Shown here in pieces: positions 1 to 6,069 of a stretch of DNA of 6,069 nucleotides. Positions within the stretch are counted from its first letter, which is position 1, and the number at the start of each line of letters is the position of its first letter. This DNA is from an uncultured Cryomorphaceae bacterium (GTDB lineage: Bacteria > Bacteroidota > Bacteroidia > Flavobacteriales > Schleiferiaceae). The position numbers were made by a program, and so were the translations under genes. Below the pieces are notes generated by a model. The model was not told where the DNA came from, ran no database searches, and was given only the letters and a program-made list of their open reading frames with translations. Where the stretch lies: positions 1 through 6,069 of the forward strand of contig CAJWXO010000069.1 in the NCBI GenBank assembly GCA_913049755.1. The letters are read 5' to 3'.

Positions 1-1818
1 TTGAGTCCTTTCTCAAATGAAAAAACACCTTCATTTTATGTAGTTCCCTCAAAACAAATTTTTAAGGATTTCTCTTCTGGAAAAGGTGGTTCAGCAGTTA
101 CTTTCTTAATGGAACATGAGCAAATGACCTATCCAGATGCTCTTCGATGGATCGCAAAGAAATACCATATTGAAATTGAAGAAGAAGCTAATTCTGAGGA
201 AGAAGATGAAAATAGAAATATTCGCGAGAGTTTATTAGCAGTAAACACATTTGCTTTGAAAACGTTTAGCCAATGGCTCTGGGAAGATGATCTAGGGAGG
301 TCAATTGGCTTAGCTTATTTTCGGGAAAGGGGCTTTACCGACGAGACTATCAGGAAATTTGAATTAGGATTTCATCTCGAGGGAAGATCGAACTTTAGTG
401 ATATTGCAATTGATTCTGGATATCAGCCAGAGGTGATTGAGCAAACAGGTCTTTCAATACGTCGTGAGGACGGTTCATATATTGATAGATTTTGGGGTAG
501 GGTTATGTTCCCTATTCATAGTATGAGTGGAAGAATAATCGGTTTTGGTGGAAGAACATTAAAGACTAAAGCTAAAACTGCGAAATATTTAAATAGTCCT
601 GAATCTCAAATATATTATAAGAGTAAAGTATTATACGGCCTTTTCCAAGCAAAAAAGATGATTGTTCGAAATGATCAATGTTATCTAGTTGAAGGTTATA
701 CAGATGTCATCTCTCTTTCTCAGCATGGTATTGAGGATGTAGTTTCTACCTCTGGAACAGCTTTAACCATAGAACAGATACGTTTATTAAAACGACTAAC
801 AAGAAATGTCACTTTACTTTATGATGGGGATGCAGCAGGAGTAAGGGCATCATTCAGAGGTATAGACCTGCTACTTGAAGAAGGCATGCTAGTGAGAGTA
901 GTTCCTCTTCCAGAAGGTCAAGACCCTGATACTCTAGCGAAAGCAATGGAACCTGAAGGGTTACGCGATTATTTAAAAACTAAAGAACTAGATTTCATTC
1001 AGTTTAAATTAGAGTCATTAATTCAGGTTGCTGCAGATGATCCAATTCAGAGGGCAGAAATGGTCAGAGATATTGTTCAGAGTATTGCCAAGATCCCTGA
1101 TGCAATTTTAAGGGAAGTATACATAAAGGATTCTGCAAAAAGACTAGAAATTGAAGAGAAAAGTCTCTTTTTAGAGCTAAATCGTATAATAGACTCAGGG
1201 AATAGAAAAATTCAAAAGCAACGTCAAGAGTTGCCTCTTAACGATTCAATGGTAGTTGAAAAAAAGGAGGCAATAGATACACGACCTCCTTCTGCAGAAG
1301 ATACGTTAATGCAGATATTATTGCTCAATGGAATTGATGAAGTTAAAATTGAAATTCCAGATGATGACCCATTTATTGGGAGAGCTGGGGAATTTATTTT
1401 AAATGAATTGAATTTCGATCAGCTAGAGTTTATATTTCCTACATATAAAATCATTTATGCTGATTTAAAGACAGCATTTGATAAGGATGGAAAGTTACTT
1501 GACGCTCATCACTTTATACGATCTAAGGACTCTGAAGTTGCTGCCATCGTTGCTGAATTGTTAGTAGACAAATATGTTCTTGCTGATTGGAAAAAAAAGA
1601 ATATACATATACCGAAAAGGGAAGAGAAACTTTCAAATCATGTACTTGAATCCGTCTTTAGGTTTAAGGAAATAAAATTAAAAGAAATGATATCAGAAAA
1701 GCAGTCGATATTAGGGAAAACCACAAATGAAAAAGAAAGACTAGTTCAGTTGAAAGACTTTAATGACTTGATTGCGATAAGAAATAGCCTTTTCAAAAAG
1801 CTGAACCGAATTTTGTAG
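1..1818 (+). CDS. dnaG: DNA primase DnaG, 5' end cut by window edge
   Basis: DnaG synthesises the RNA primers used by the replisome, on ssDNA beside the DnaB helicase. About 37 N-terminal residues lie outside the window, judged by alignment to E. coli DnaG, so the first TTG is an internal Leu codon and not a start. Visible parts in order (fragment numbering): the CHC2-type N-terminal domain (1-60, NEKTPSF at 6-12); an acidic linker (59-72); the catalytic core, with RVMFP and GFGGR around 167-185 and YLNSPES at 196-202; the TOPRIM domain, with EGYTD (Glu231), YDGDAAG (Asp275, Asp277) and DPD (308-310), the metal-binding acidic residues; and a helical C-terminal helicase-binding region (about 430-605). 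The TOPRIM site is intact, so the enzyme should be active. The oddity is the zinc site: the four positions that are Cys-His-Cys-Cys in E. coli are Ser2, Ser5, Asp23 and Ser26 here. The gene ends in TAG and converges on the aminopeptidase gene. Confidence 0.97.
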   Translation: MSPFSNEKTPSFYVVPSKQIFKDFSSGKGGSAVTFLMEHEQMTYPDALRWIAKKYHIEIEEEANSEEEDENRNIRESLLAVNTFALKTFSQWLWEDDLGRSIGLAYFRERGFTDETIRKFELGFHLEGRSNFSDIAIDSGYQPEVIEQTGLSIRREDGSYIDRFWGRVMFPIHSMSGRIIGFGGRTLKTKAKTAKYLNSPESQIYYKSKVLYGLFQAKKMIVRNDQCYLVEGYTDVISLSQHGIEDVVSTSGTALTIEQIRLLKRLTRNVTLLYDGDAAGVRASFRGIDLLLEEGMLVRVVPLPEGQDPDTLAKAMEPEGLRDYLKTKELDFIQFKLESLIQVAADDPIQRAEMVRDIVQSIAKIPDAILREVYIKDSAKRLEIEEKSLFLELNRIIDSGNRKIQKQRQELPLNDSMVVEKKEAIDTRPPSAEDTLMQILLLNGIDEVKIEIPDDDPFIGRAGEFILNELNFDQLEFIFPTYKIIYADLKTAFDKDGKLLDAHHFIRSKDSEVAAIVAELLVDKYVLADWKKKNIHIPKREEKLSNHVLESVFRFKEIKLKEMISEKQSILGKTTNEKERLVQLKDFNDLIAIRNSLFKKLNRIL

Positions 1819-1865
1819 ATTTAAAATTGAATTAATTTATTCTCAAAAGTAATCTGTGGATAGCC

Positions 1866-3752
1866 TCATTTAAACAGATCATCTAATGTTTCTTGAGCTA
1901 CTGAGTGATACCCTTCTCTTGCTTTGAAATAAACCTGTTTAGCAAACTCCTCTCTACCAGAATGAATTAGTGCTTGATATATTGGGGTAAGAAATTTTCT
2001 TCGTCCTACTTTAACGAGGAATTCCTCGATCTTTTTATTAAAATATTGATTCTCATAATTTTGGGGGATTGCAATTACGAACCAAGCTGATAGTATTTCA
2101 GAATTTTGAGCATTCGTGAAATTAAATCGACTATCTAGCTTGACTAGGTCGTTTTGAGCAATTTCATTTTCCCCTAAAATATTTAAAAAATGGAGCCATT
2201 CATGTGTGCTCCATTCAGAACTATTAAAAGGGTATTCCGGATTAATCAGAATATTTTCGATAGCATTTTCAACAGCTGAAAATCTTTTAGGATGAACTTT
2301 TGGGCAATTATCAGGCAATCCAGTACCATATATCCAGTTTTCCAAATCAGCCATTTCCCATTGCTTTTCGTTCAATAAGTTATTCATTAAATATTTAACG
2401 AATTCTGATGTTGTGATTGATTTGAATTTATATGTTTTAAAGTAGTTTTTTAAAAACAAATCAAATTTTTCACGCCCAACTAGATTTTCAATGACCAATA
2501 ATAAGTGAAAGCCCTTATCATAAGCAATTGTAGTTACTCCGTCATCAGGATTTCGCCCTACCAAATCAATGGATAATTTTGTGTCATTGGGTTTGGAATT
2601 CATGAATTCTTTGATTTCGGATTTTAAATCTGAGTAGGAGAGTTTTCTTAGCATATCAGAATACCCTTTTCCATATACGGACTCCATAATTCTATTTTCA
2701 AAATACACCGTAAATCCCTCATTTAGCCAGAAGTCATTCCATGTCCCATTAGTAACTAAATTACCGCTCCATGAATGGGCCAATTCATGAGCAATTAAAG
2801 CAACTAGAGAGCGATCACCTGCTATCACAGTTGGAGTTAAAAACGTTAGCCTGGGATTTTCCATTCCACCAAAAGGGAAAGATGCTGGAAGCACAAGTAA
2901 GTCATATCTCTCCCATTGATAGGGACCATAAAGTTTTTCTGCTGCTAAGATCATTTTTTCCGTCTCGGCAAATTCCCATGCTGCCGACTTTAACATTGAA
3001 GGTTCGGAGTATACCGCAGTTCTAGGACCGGTAGATTGGAAAGCGAGATCTCCTATAGCCAGCGCCATAAGATAGCTTGGGATGGGTTCATTCATTTCAA
3101 ATTCATAGCTACCGTCATCTGATAATTCAGTAGGGTTGGAGGCGCTCATTAATGCCATCATACCTCTAGGGGCTTGAATTTTAGCTTTATATGTGAATCG
3201 TATTCCTGGACTGTCTTGTAATGGTATCCAGGTTCTAGCTAATATTGCTTGACTTTGAGTAAATAGAAAGGGTTTGGTTTTTCCATTTGTCTGCTCTGGG
3301 GTTAACCATTGTAGAGCTTTTGCATTTGGGCTTGTCTCGTATGAGACAATTATGGTATAATTTCCAGTGATTTTTTTTTGAGGAAAAATCAATAGCTCTG
3401 TTCCTAAAGTTGGATCATTTTGCCCTAAGTGAAAATCAAGAGGTATAATATCTTTAGAATTTAATGCCTCTATTTTTTTTATGATTAAATCATATGTATC
3501 CAGACGAATAGTGTCAGCATCCAGACATTTAAAACTTATCGTAGCAGTTCCCGAAAGAATGTTTTCATTAAAATTGGCCTTAAGATCAAGGTCTAAATGA
3601 TTTACTACTGCCTTTTCAGGATCAGCAAAAGAGTGCGGATCTTTTGTAATCATATTTGTATTTGAAAATTCAATTGATTTGTTCTGACAGCTTGTATTAA
3701 AGAAGACAAGCACGCTGATCAATAATAAGTGATTCTTCATAAGATAATTCAT
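1866..3752 (-). CDS. M1 family aminopeptidase, LTA4H-like, predicted lipoprotein
   Basis: This is a zinc metallo-aminopeptidase that removes N-terminal residues from peptides. The N-terminus is a lipoprotein signal: a basic start, a hydrophobic run and a lipobox NTSC (19-22), so Cys22 is probably lipidated and the enzyme exported to the periplasm or surface. Domains: N-terminal beta-sandwich (about 45-240), thermolysin-like catalytic domain (about 240-480) and helical C-terminal domain (about 490-628). Key residues: GGMEN exopeptidase motif (295-299), zinc motif HELAH (322-326) plus Glu345 (HExxH-x18-E), catalytic Tyr411, Gln168 in QSQAI (matching human LTA4H Gln136), and Arg584/Lys586 in GRRKF (matching Arg563/Lys565, which bind the substrate carboxylate). 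The C-terminal domain and these residues place it in the leukotriene A4 hydrolase/aminopeptidase B branch. Peptidase activity is expected; lipid hydrolase activity is not implied. The length, 628 aa, is close to 611 for human LTA4H plus a signal peptide. The first ATG overlaps the DUF502 stop. A second ATG 12 bp downstream (3738-3740) gives a shorter, more typical signal peptide and is a credible alternative start. Confidence 0.95.
   Translation of the reverse strand: MNYLMKNHLLLISVLVFFNTSCQNKSIEFSNTNMITKDPHSFADPEKAVVNHLDLDLKANFNENILSGTATISFKCLDADTIRLDTYDLIIKKIEALNSKDIIPLDFHLGQNDPTLGTELLIFPQKKITGNYTIIVSYETSPNAKALQWLTPEQTNGKTKPFLFTQSQAILARTWIPLQDSPGIRFTYKAKIQAPRGMMALMSASNPTELSDDGSYEFEMNEPIPSYLMALAIGDLAFQSTGPRTAVYSEPSMLKSAAWEFAETEKMILAAEKLYGPYQWERYDLLVLPASFPFGGMENPRLTFLTPTVIAGDRSLVALIAHELAHSWSGNLVTNGTWNDFWLNEGFTVYFENRIMESVYGKGYSDMLRKLSYSDLKSEIKEFMNSKPNDTKLSIDLVGRNPDDGVTTIAYDKGFHLLLVIENLVGREKFDLFLKNYFKTYKFKSITTSEFVKYLMNNLLNEKQWEMADLENWIYGTGLPDNCPKVHPKRFSAVENAIENILINPEYPFNSSEWSTHEWLHFLNILGENEIAQNDLVKLDSRFNFTNAQNSEILSAWFVIAIPQNYENQYFNKKIEEFLVKVGRRKFLTPIYQALIHSGREEFAKQVYFKAREGYHSVAQETLDDLFK
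3749..3752 (-). promoter_or_regulatory. ATGA stop/start overlap between DUF502 and aminopeptidase genes
   Basis: The minus strand reads ATGA: the ATG opens the aminopeptidase gene and the TGA closes the DUF502 gene. A purine-rich GGAGGGG (3766-3772) lies 13 bp upstream of this ATG, rather far for an ideal Shine-Dalgarno, and a GGCGG (3756-3760) lies only 3 bp upstream. Both also encode the Gly-rich DUF502 tail, so they may not be selected as ribosome binding sites. Confidence 0.6.
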
Positions 3753-4300
3753 TTTCCGCCCGTTACCCCTCCAGCAATGATGTATTTCATTATTTCGGTT
3801 GAACTTGCATCTAGTGGTTCAACATAACTCTTAGGGACGACGAATACCTGCCCAGAAATAGCAAGTGAATGAGGGACATAAACAGTAATAAGTTCATCAT
3901 TTAAATTTCCGAGATCGCTTAGGCTTTCATCAGTGATAAAACCAACTCTGCGAACTTCTTCTTTTAATGAAAGCCTTAGAAGAACTGGTTGTTGAAAGCC
4001 TTTTTTCTTACCAGTTAGCGATTTCATTACGTCACTTACTGATGAATATATAATCTTAACAAGTGGTACAGTTTTAAGCATTTCATCTAAGAACTTTACA
4101 AATCGAAACTTTAATGTAAATCCGCCAATGAAACCAATAAAAGTAATTACTACAATCAATGTTAAAAGCCCTATGCCAGGAATATTTGAGGGGATTAAAT
4201 CATCTAAATAGCTTAATACTGTCCACAAAAAATAAAACGTGATGGCCACGGGACTTGTGTAAAGTAATCCTTGAATAAAGAAGTATAGTAAACGTTTCAT
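3749..4300 (-). CDS. DUF502 family inner-membrane protein
   Basis: This is a small membrane protein of the DUF502 family, which also includes the plant COV1/LCV (continuous vascular ring) proteins. Its biochemical function is not established. The sequence shows two N-terminal transmembrane helices (about 9-31 and 42-63) with a short loop containing the family-like IPGIGLL stretch (40-46). A soluble domain follows, with VPLVKIIYSSVSDV (78-91), a beta-rich segment around 105-160 including VYVPHS and a Gly-containing turn (SGQVFVVP), and the C-terminal IIAGGV (174-179) typical of the family. Its 183 aa are about normal for bacterial members. The start ATG lies behind an A-rich leader with no Shine-Dalgarno match, as is common in Bacteroidota. 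Its stop overlaps the aminopeptidase start by 4 bp, so the two are very likely co-translated. That makes a cell-envelope role plausible, but this rests on context only. Confidence 0.88.
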   Translation of the reverse strand: MKRLLYFFIQGLLYTSPVAITFYFLWTVLSYLDDLIPSNIPGIGLLTLIVVITFIGFIGGFTLKFRFVKFLDEMLKTVPLVKIIYSSVSDVMKSLTGKKKGFQQPVLLRLSLKEEVRRVGFITDESLSDLGNLNDELITVYVPHSLAISGQVFVVPKSYVEPLDASSTEIMKYIIAGGVTGGK

Positions 4301-4337
4301 TTTATTTCAGTGAATATACTTTTATTTAAAACAACAG

Positions 4338-4372
4338 ACTAAGTTATAACTCAATTGCCACAGTTTATTAGT
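4338..4372 (-). other. Imperfect inverted repeat after the ATL stop, possible weak hairpin
   Basis: The 71-bp spacer between the ATL and DUF502 genes can fold on the minus strand as ACTAA/TTAGT (4368-4372 with 4338-4342) plus AACT/AGTT (4362-4365 with 4348-4351), with an asymmetric internal loop and a 10-base apical loop. A U-rich stretch (about 4328-4334) follows. One arm includes a 10-bp perfect palindrome, AGTTATAACT (4342-4351). The stem is short and AT-rich, so it is at best an attenuating or weak terminator. It may be chance in AT-rich DNA. Confidence 0.2.
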
Positions 4373-4713
4373 TAATGGAATTCAGAGAGTTCAGATATCG
4401 GGTCCCAAAAATGTTTTTGGAAGTTTTGAATTTTATTATTGACCACTAGGATCCCTTCTTGGGTTAAAAGGGATTCCATCTCATTGATGCTCTTGAAATG
4501 ATGTTTTCCCGTTAGGACACCCACTCTATTAACAACTCGATGAGCTGGGATATTTGTTAAGTGATGACTCCTATTCATTGCGAACCCAATTATTCGCGCT
4601 GAACCTTTTGAACCTAATGCTTGGGCAATTGCACCATAAGATGTAACTCGACCAAATGGAATTTTTTTAACTATTTGATAAATATTATCATAAAAACTTT
4701 TTGGTAATGACAT
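4372..4713 (-). CDS. Alkyltransferase-like protein (MGMT family, Cys replaced by Ala)
   Basis: This is a single-domain protein of the O6-alkylguanine-DNA alkyltransferase DNA-binding family. Seen in the sequence: GRVTSYGAIA (21-30) with the helix-turn-helix Tyr26, Arg40 in SARIIGFAM (the 'arginine finger' that flips the damaged base), and the active-site motif at 56-60, which reads PAHRV instead of PCHRV. The methyl-accepting Cys is therefore Ala57, and direct alkyl transfer is not expected. Known alkyltransferase-like (ATL) proteins lack this Cys, usually carrying Trp; Thermus thermophilus TTHA1564 carries Ala. They bind O6-alkylguanine and flag it for nucleotide excision repair. By analogy this protein is a damage sensor. 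The 113 aa fit an ATL lacking the N-terminal Ada/Ogt domain. The start ATG lies 5 bp beyond the trmB stop, so it is probably in an operon with trmB and recJ. An annotation of active methyltransferase would be wrong. Confidence 0.92.
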   Translation of the reverse strand: MSLPKSFYDNIYQIVKKIPFGRVTSYGAIAQALGSKGSARIIGFAMNRSHHLTNIPAHRVVNRVGVLTGKHHFKSINEMESLLTQEGILVVNNKIQNFQKHFWDPISELSEFH

Positions 4714-4718
4714 ATTTT

Positions 4719-5399
4719 TTAATCAGGAAATGAGAATTTTAAATAGTTAATTGGTTTACCGCTATTGATCCAAATTTTCTCATAAAACGTTTTTACCGCA
4801 AATGCATTATGTTCCGGTTTATCGGATAATTGATTATAGATATCATGGTAGGATTCATGAATCTCAAATTCACAAACTTTGATTATTCCATGCAAGTAAC
4901 CGTGAAGAAATTCACTGTCCGATTTCAAATGAATTACTCCTCCAGGTTTAAGTAGAGTTTGATAAACAGATAAAAAGTCTGGACTCACCATTCGATGTTT
5001 AGCTCTTTGAAATTTTATTTGTGGGTCAGGAAATGTTATCCAAATCTCATCGATTTCTCCTGGGCTAAAACAATGCTTTATCCATTCAATTCTCGTTCGC
5101 AAAAATCCAACGTTATCCATTTTTTCAGAAATAACTTTTTTGGCACCATACCAAATTCGAGCTCCTTTAATATCAACGCCAATAAAATTTTGATTTTTAT
5201 TTCGGTATCCAAGCTCAGTACAGTACTCTGCTCTTCCACATCCTAGTTCAACAATAATTGGGTTTTCATTTTTAAAAAAATCTGAATTCCATTTACCACG
5301 TAGTGAAATCCCTTTCAAGACATCATCTTTAGTTGGTTGAATAACTCGACTCAATTCATCAAGTTCTTTAAATCGTGCAAGCTTATTTTTCCCTCCCAT
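4719..5399 (-). CDS. trmB: tRNA (guanine-N7-)-methyltransferase TrmB
   Basis: TrmB transfers a methyl group from S-adenosylmethionine to N7 of G46 in the variable loop of tRNAs, in the cytoplasm. It has a class I Rossmann methyltransferase fold. The SAM-binding motif ELGCG is at 51-55, followed by GVDIKGARI (74-82) with Asp76 as the likely ribose contact. FPDP at 123-126 is the TrmB signature, KSDSEF (159-164) corresponds to the family's TD-containing strand, and Thr204 with Glu207 in KTFYEK matches the conserved C-terminal T-x-x-E. The stretch after FPDP reads QIKFQRAKHRM rather than the proteobacterial WPKKRHHKRR, keeping some basic residues. The length of 226 aa is normal for the family. 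The start ATG immediately follows the recJ stop with no gap, which fits translational coupling. The only GGGAGG run lies just inside the gene, so no upstream ribosome binding site supports this start; the conserved core is unaffected by the choice. Confidence 0.95.
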   Translation of the reverse strand: MGGKNKLARFKELDELSRVIQPTKDDVLKGISLRGKWNSDFFKNENPIIVELGCGRAEYCTELGYRNKNQNFIGVDIKGARIWYGAKKVISEKMDNVGFLRTRIEWIKHCFSPGEIDEIWITFPDPQIKFQRAKHRMVSPDFLSVYQTLLKPGGVIHLKSDSEFLHGYLHGIIKVCEFEIHESYHDIYNQLSDKPEHNAFAVKTFYEKIWINSGKPINYLKFSFPD

Positions 5400-5402
5400 T
5401 TA
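5397..5402 (-). promoter_or_regulatory. recJ stop / trmB start junction (TAA-ATG)
   Basis: On the minus strand the last recJ codon, its stop and the trmB start read ATG-TAA-ATG, with no spacer. Ribosomes ending recJ could re-initiate directly on trmB. No Shine-Dalgarno-like sequence is seen within the end of recJ. Coupling is inferred from the geometry. Confidence 0.6.
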
Positions 5403-6069
5403 CATGACATTTTGAATATCAATTATTCGAGCTTGTAGTTGCCGCTCACCTCTAAAGTAATTCCATTCTAATATTACCGCGGCATTAACCAGCTTATTTT
5501 TTGGACGAAATGATCCCCAACCAAATCCTATTGCCGGAATCTGTTTGCGAGATATGGGGTTCGTTAAGAGAGTCCTTAAATGTTTGTTTGAAGACATATA
5601 TGAAGTCTTCTCCATTGTGACTTCAAATAGTCCCCAAACGGGAGATTTATTACCCATCCCAAAAGGAGCTAGCTTATCGAGCAAAAGACAAAGATCTTTG
5701 TTTAAATCCTCTGGTTTTGCAGCTGTATCAATTAATATTTCTGGAGCTCTTTTCTCTTTTTGCCAGTGCTTATTTACCGAAATATTGAATTCCTTTCTAA
5801 ATGAGTCAAGGTTACGTGGAGTCAAGGTAAGTCCGGCGGCGGCATGATGCCCTCCAAATTGGAGTATGTATTTTGATGAGCTTTCTATCGCATCGTAAAT
5901 GTTTAATCCAGGCACTGATCTTGCACTTCCTGAAATAACACCATCGTTCTCAGTGAGCACAATGGTAGGTTTATGAAAAAGTTCGACCATGCGTTGAGCA
6001 ACTATTCCTAACACACCTTTATGCCAATTGGAATCATATAAAATTAATGCAATATCTTTTTTATAGGTA
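5400..6069 (-). CDS. recJ: Single-stranded-DNA exonuclease RecJ, C-terminal part (5' end outside window)
   Basis: RecJ is a 5'-to-3' ssDNA exonuclease of the DHH family that acts in recombination, gap repair and mismatch repair. Only the last 222 codons are present; the reading frame stays open to the window edge. The GTG at 6012-6014 is an internal Val codon in WHKGVLGIVA, not a start. Seen (fragment numbering): WHKG (15-18), SGSAR (46-50) and GGHHAAAG (72-79), which are the DHHA1 substrate-binding motifs. A C-terminal OB-fold region follows, with LAPFGMGN (133-140) and then QLQARIIDIQ close to the end. The DHH domain with the metal-binding aspartates and the DHH motif lies upstream, outside the window, so catalytic integrity cannot be judged. 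The gene ends in TAA directly against the trmB ATG. The promoter of this minus-strand block is probably upstream of recJ, beyond the window. Confidence 0.95.
   Translation of the reverse strand, partial: TYKKDIALILYDSNWHKGVLGIVAQRMVELFHKPTIVLTENDGVISGSARSVPGLNIYDAIESSSKYILQFGGHHAAAGLTLTPRNLDSFRKEFNISVNKHWQKEKRAPEILIDTAAKPEDLNKDLCLLLDKLAPFGMGNKSPVWGLFEVTMEKTSYMSSNKHLRTLLTNPISRKQIPAIGFGWGSFRPKNKLVNAAVILEWNYFRGERQLQARIIDIQNVM

Noticed and set aside
1..3. TTG as the true start of dnaG
   Set aside because: The first residues align to the middle of the CHC2 domain, and the codon corresponds to the residue before Cys40 of E. coli DnaG; the real start is upstream of the window.
1824..1838. AAATT...AATTT inverted repeat as a dnaG terminator
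   Set aside because: The stem is five A-T pairs only, with no GC pairs and no clean T-run; it is too weak to call.
2771..3025. 84-codon open frame on the + strand
   Set aside because: It lies antisense inside the catalytic-domain region of the aminopeptidase gene, has no recognisable protein features and is a shadow of the real frame.
4301..4371. Promoter for DUF502 in the 71-bp spacer
   Set aside because: A TATATTCA resembles the Bacteroidota -7 element TAnnTTTG, but no -33 TTTG sits at the usual spacing, and AT-rich DNA yields such matches easily. A promoter here is possible but not supported.
4995..5246. 83-codon open frame on the + strand
   Set aside because: It is antisense to the SAM-binding core of trmB, with low-complexity Ser/Phe/Asn-rich composition and no family resemblance.
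5545..5847. 100-codon open frame on the + strand
   Set aside because: It is antisense to the RecJ DHHA1/OB-fold coding region, which is clearly the conserved frame.
6012..6014. GTG as the start codon of a 204-aa protein
   Set aside because: The frame stays open upstream to the window edge and encodes the conserved RecJ segment LILYDSNWHKGV, so this GTG is an internal Val codon.

Overview
The window holds six protein-coding genes and no RNA genes, mobile elements or CRISPR arrays. Two genes are cut by the window edges. The DNA is AT-rich and densely coding. Start codons have weak or no Shine-Dalgarno sequences. The protein flavours (a zinc-ligand-free DnaG, a secreted M1 lipoprotein aminopeptidase, an MGMT-family protein with PAHRVV) suggest a Bacteroidota bacterium, most likely of the Cytophagales type. 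That placement is inferred from remembered family patterns, not from a search.

Layout: bases 1-1818 (+ strand) are the 3' nine-tenths of dnaG, the replicative primase. It runs convergently into a five-gene minus-strand block with only 47 bp between the two stop codons. Read in its own direction, from right to left, the block is recJ (C-terminal third only), trmB, an alkyltransferase-like (ATL) gene, a DUF502 membrane protein, and an LTA4H-like M1 aminopeptidase lipoprotein. The first three are packed tightly: recJ stop and trmB start abut, and trmB to ATL has a 5-bp gap. A 71-bp spacer follows, then DUF502 and the aminopeptidase, which overlap by 4 bp (ATGA). This looks like two coupled pairs or triplets that may be one transcript.

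Functionally the window is mostly housekeeping: replication priming, single-strand DNA exonuclease repair, tRNA m7G46 methylation, recognition of O6-alkylguanine damage, and periplasmic or cell-surface peptide trimming. recJ and the ATL gene give the upstream part of the minus-strand block a DNA-repair theme.

The points most worth a second look are two conserved-site losses in otherwise intact proteins. All four zinc ligands of the DnaG CHC2 domain are replaced, and the MGMT-family protein has Ala in place of the alkyl-acceptor Cys. I see no convincing undescribed multi-gene system here.
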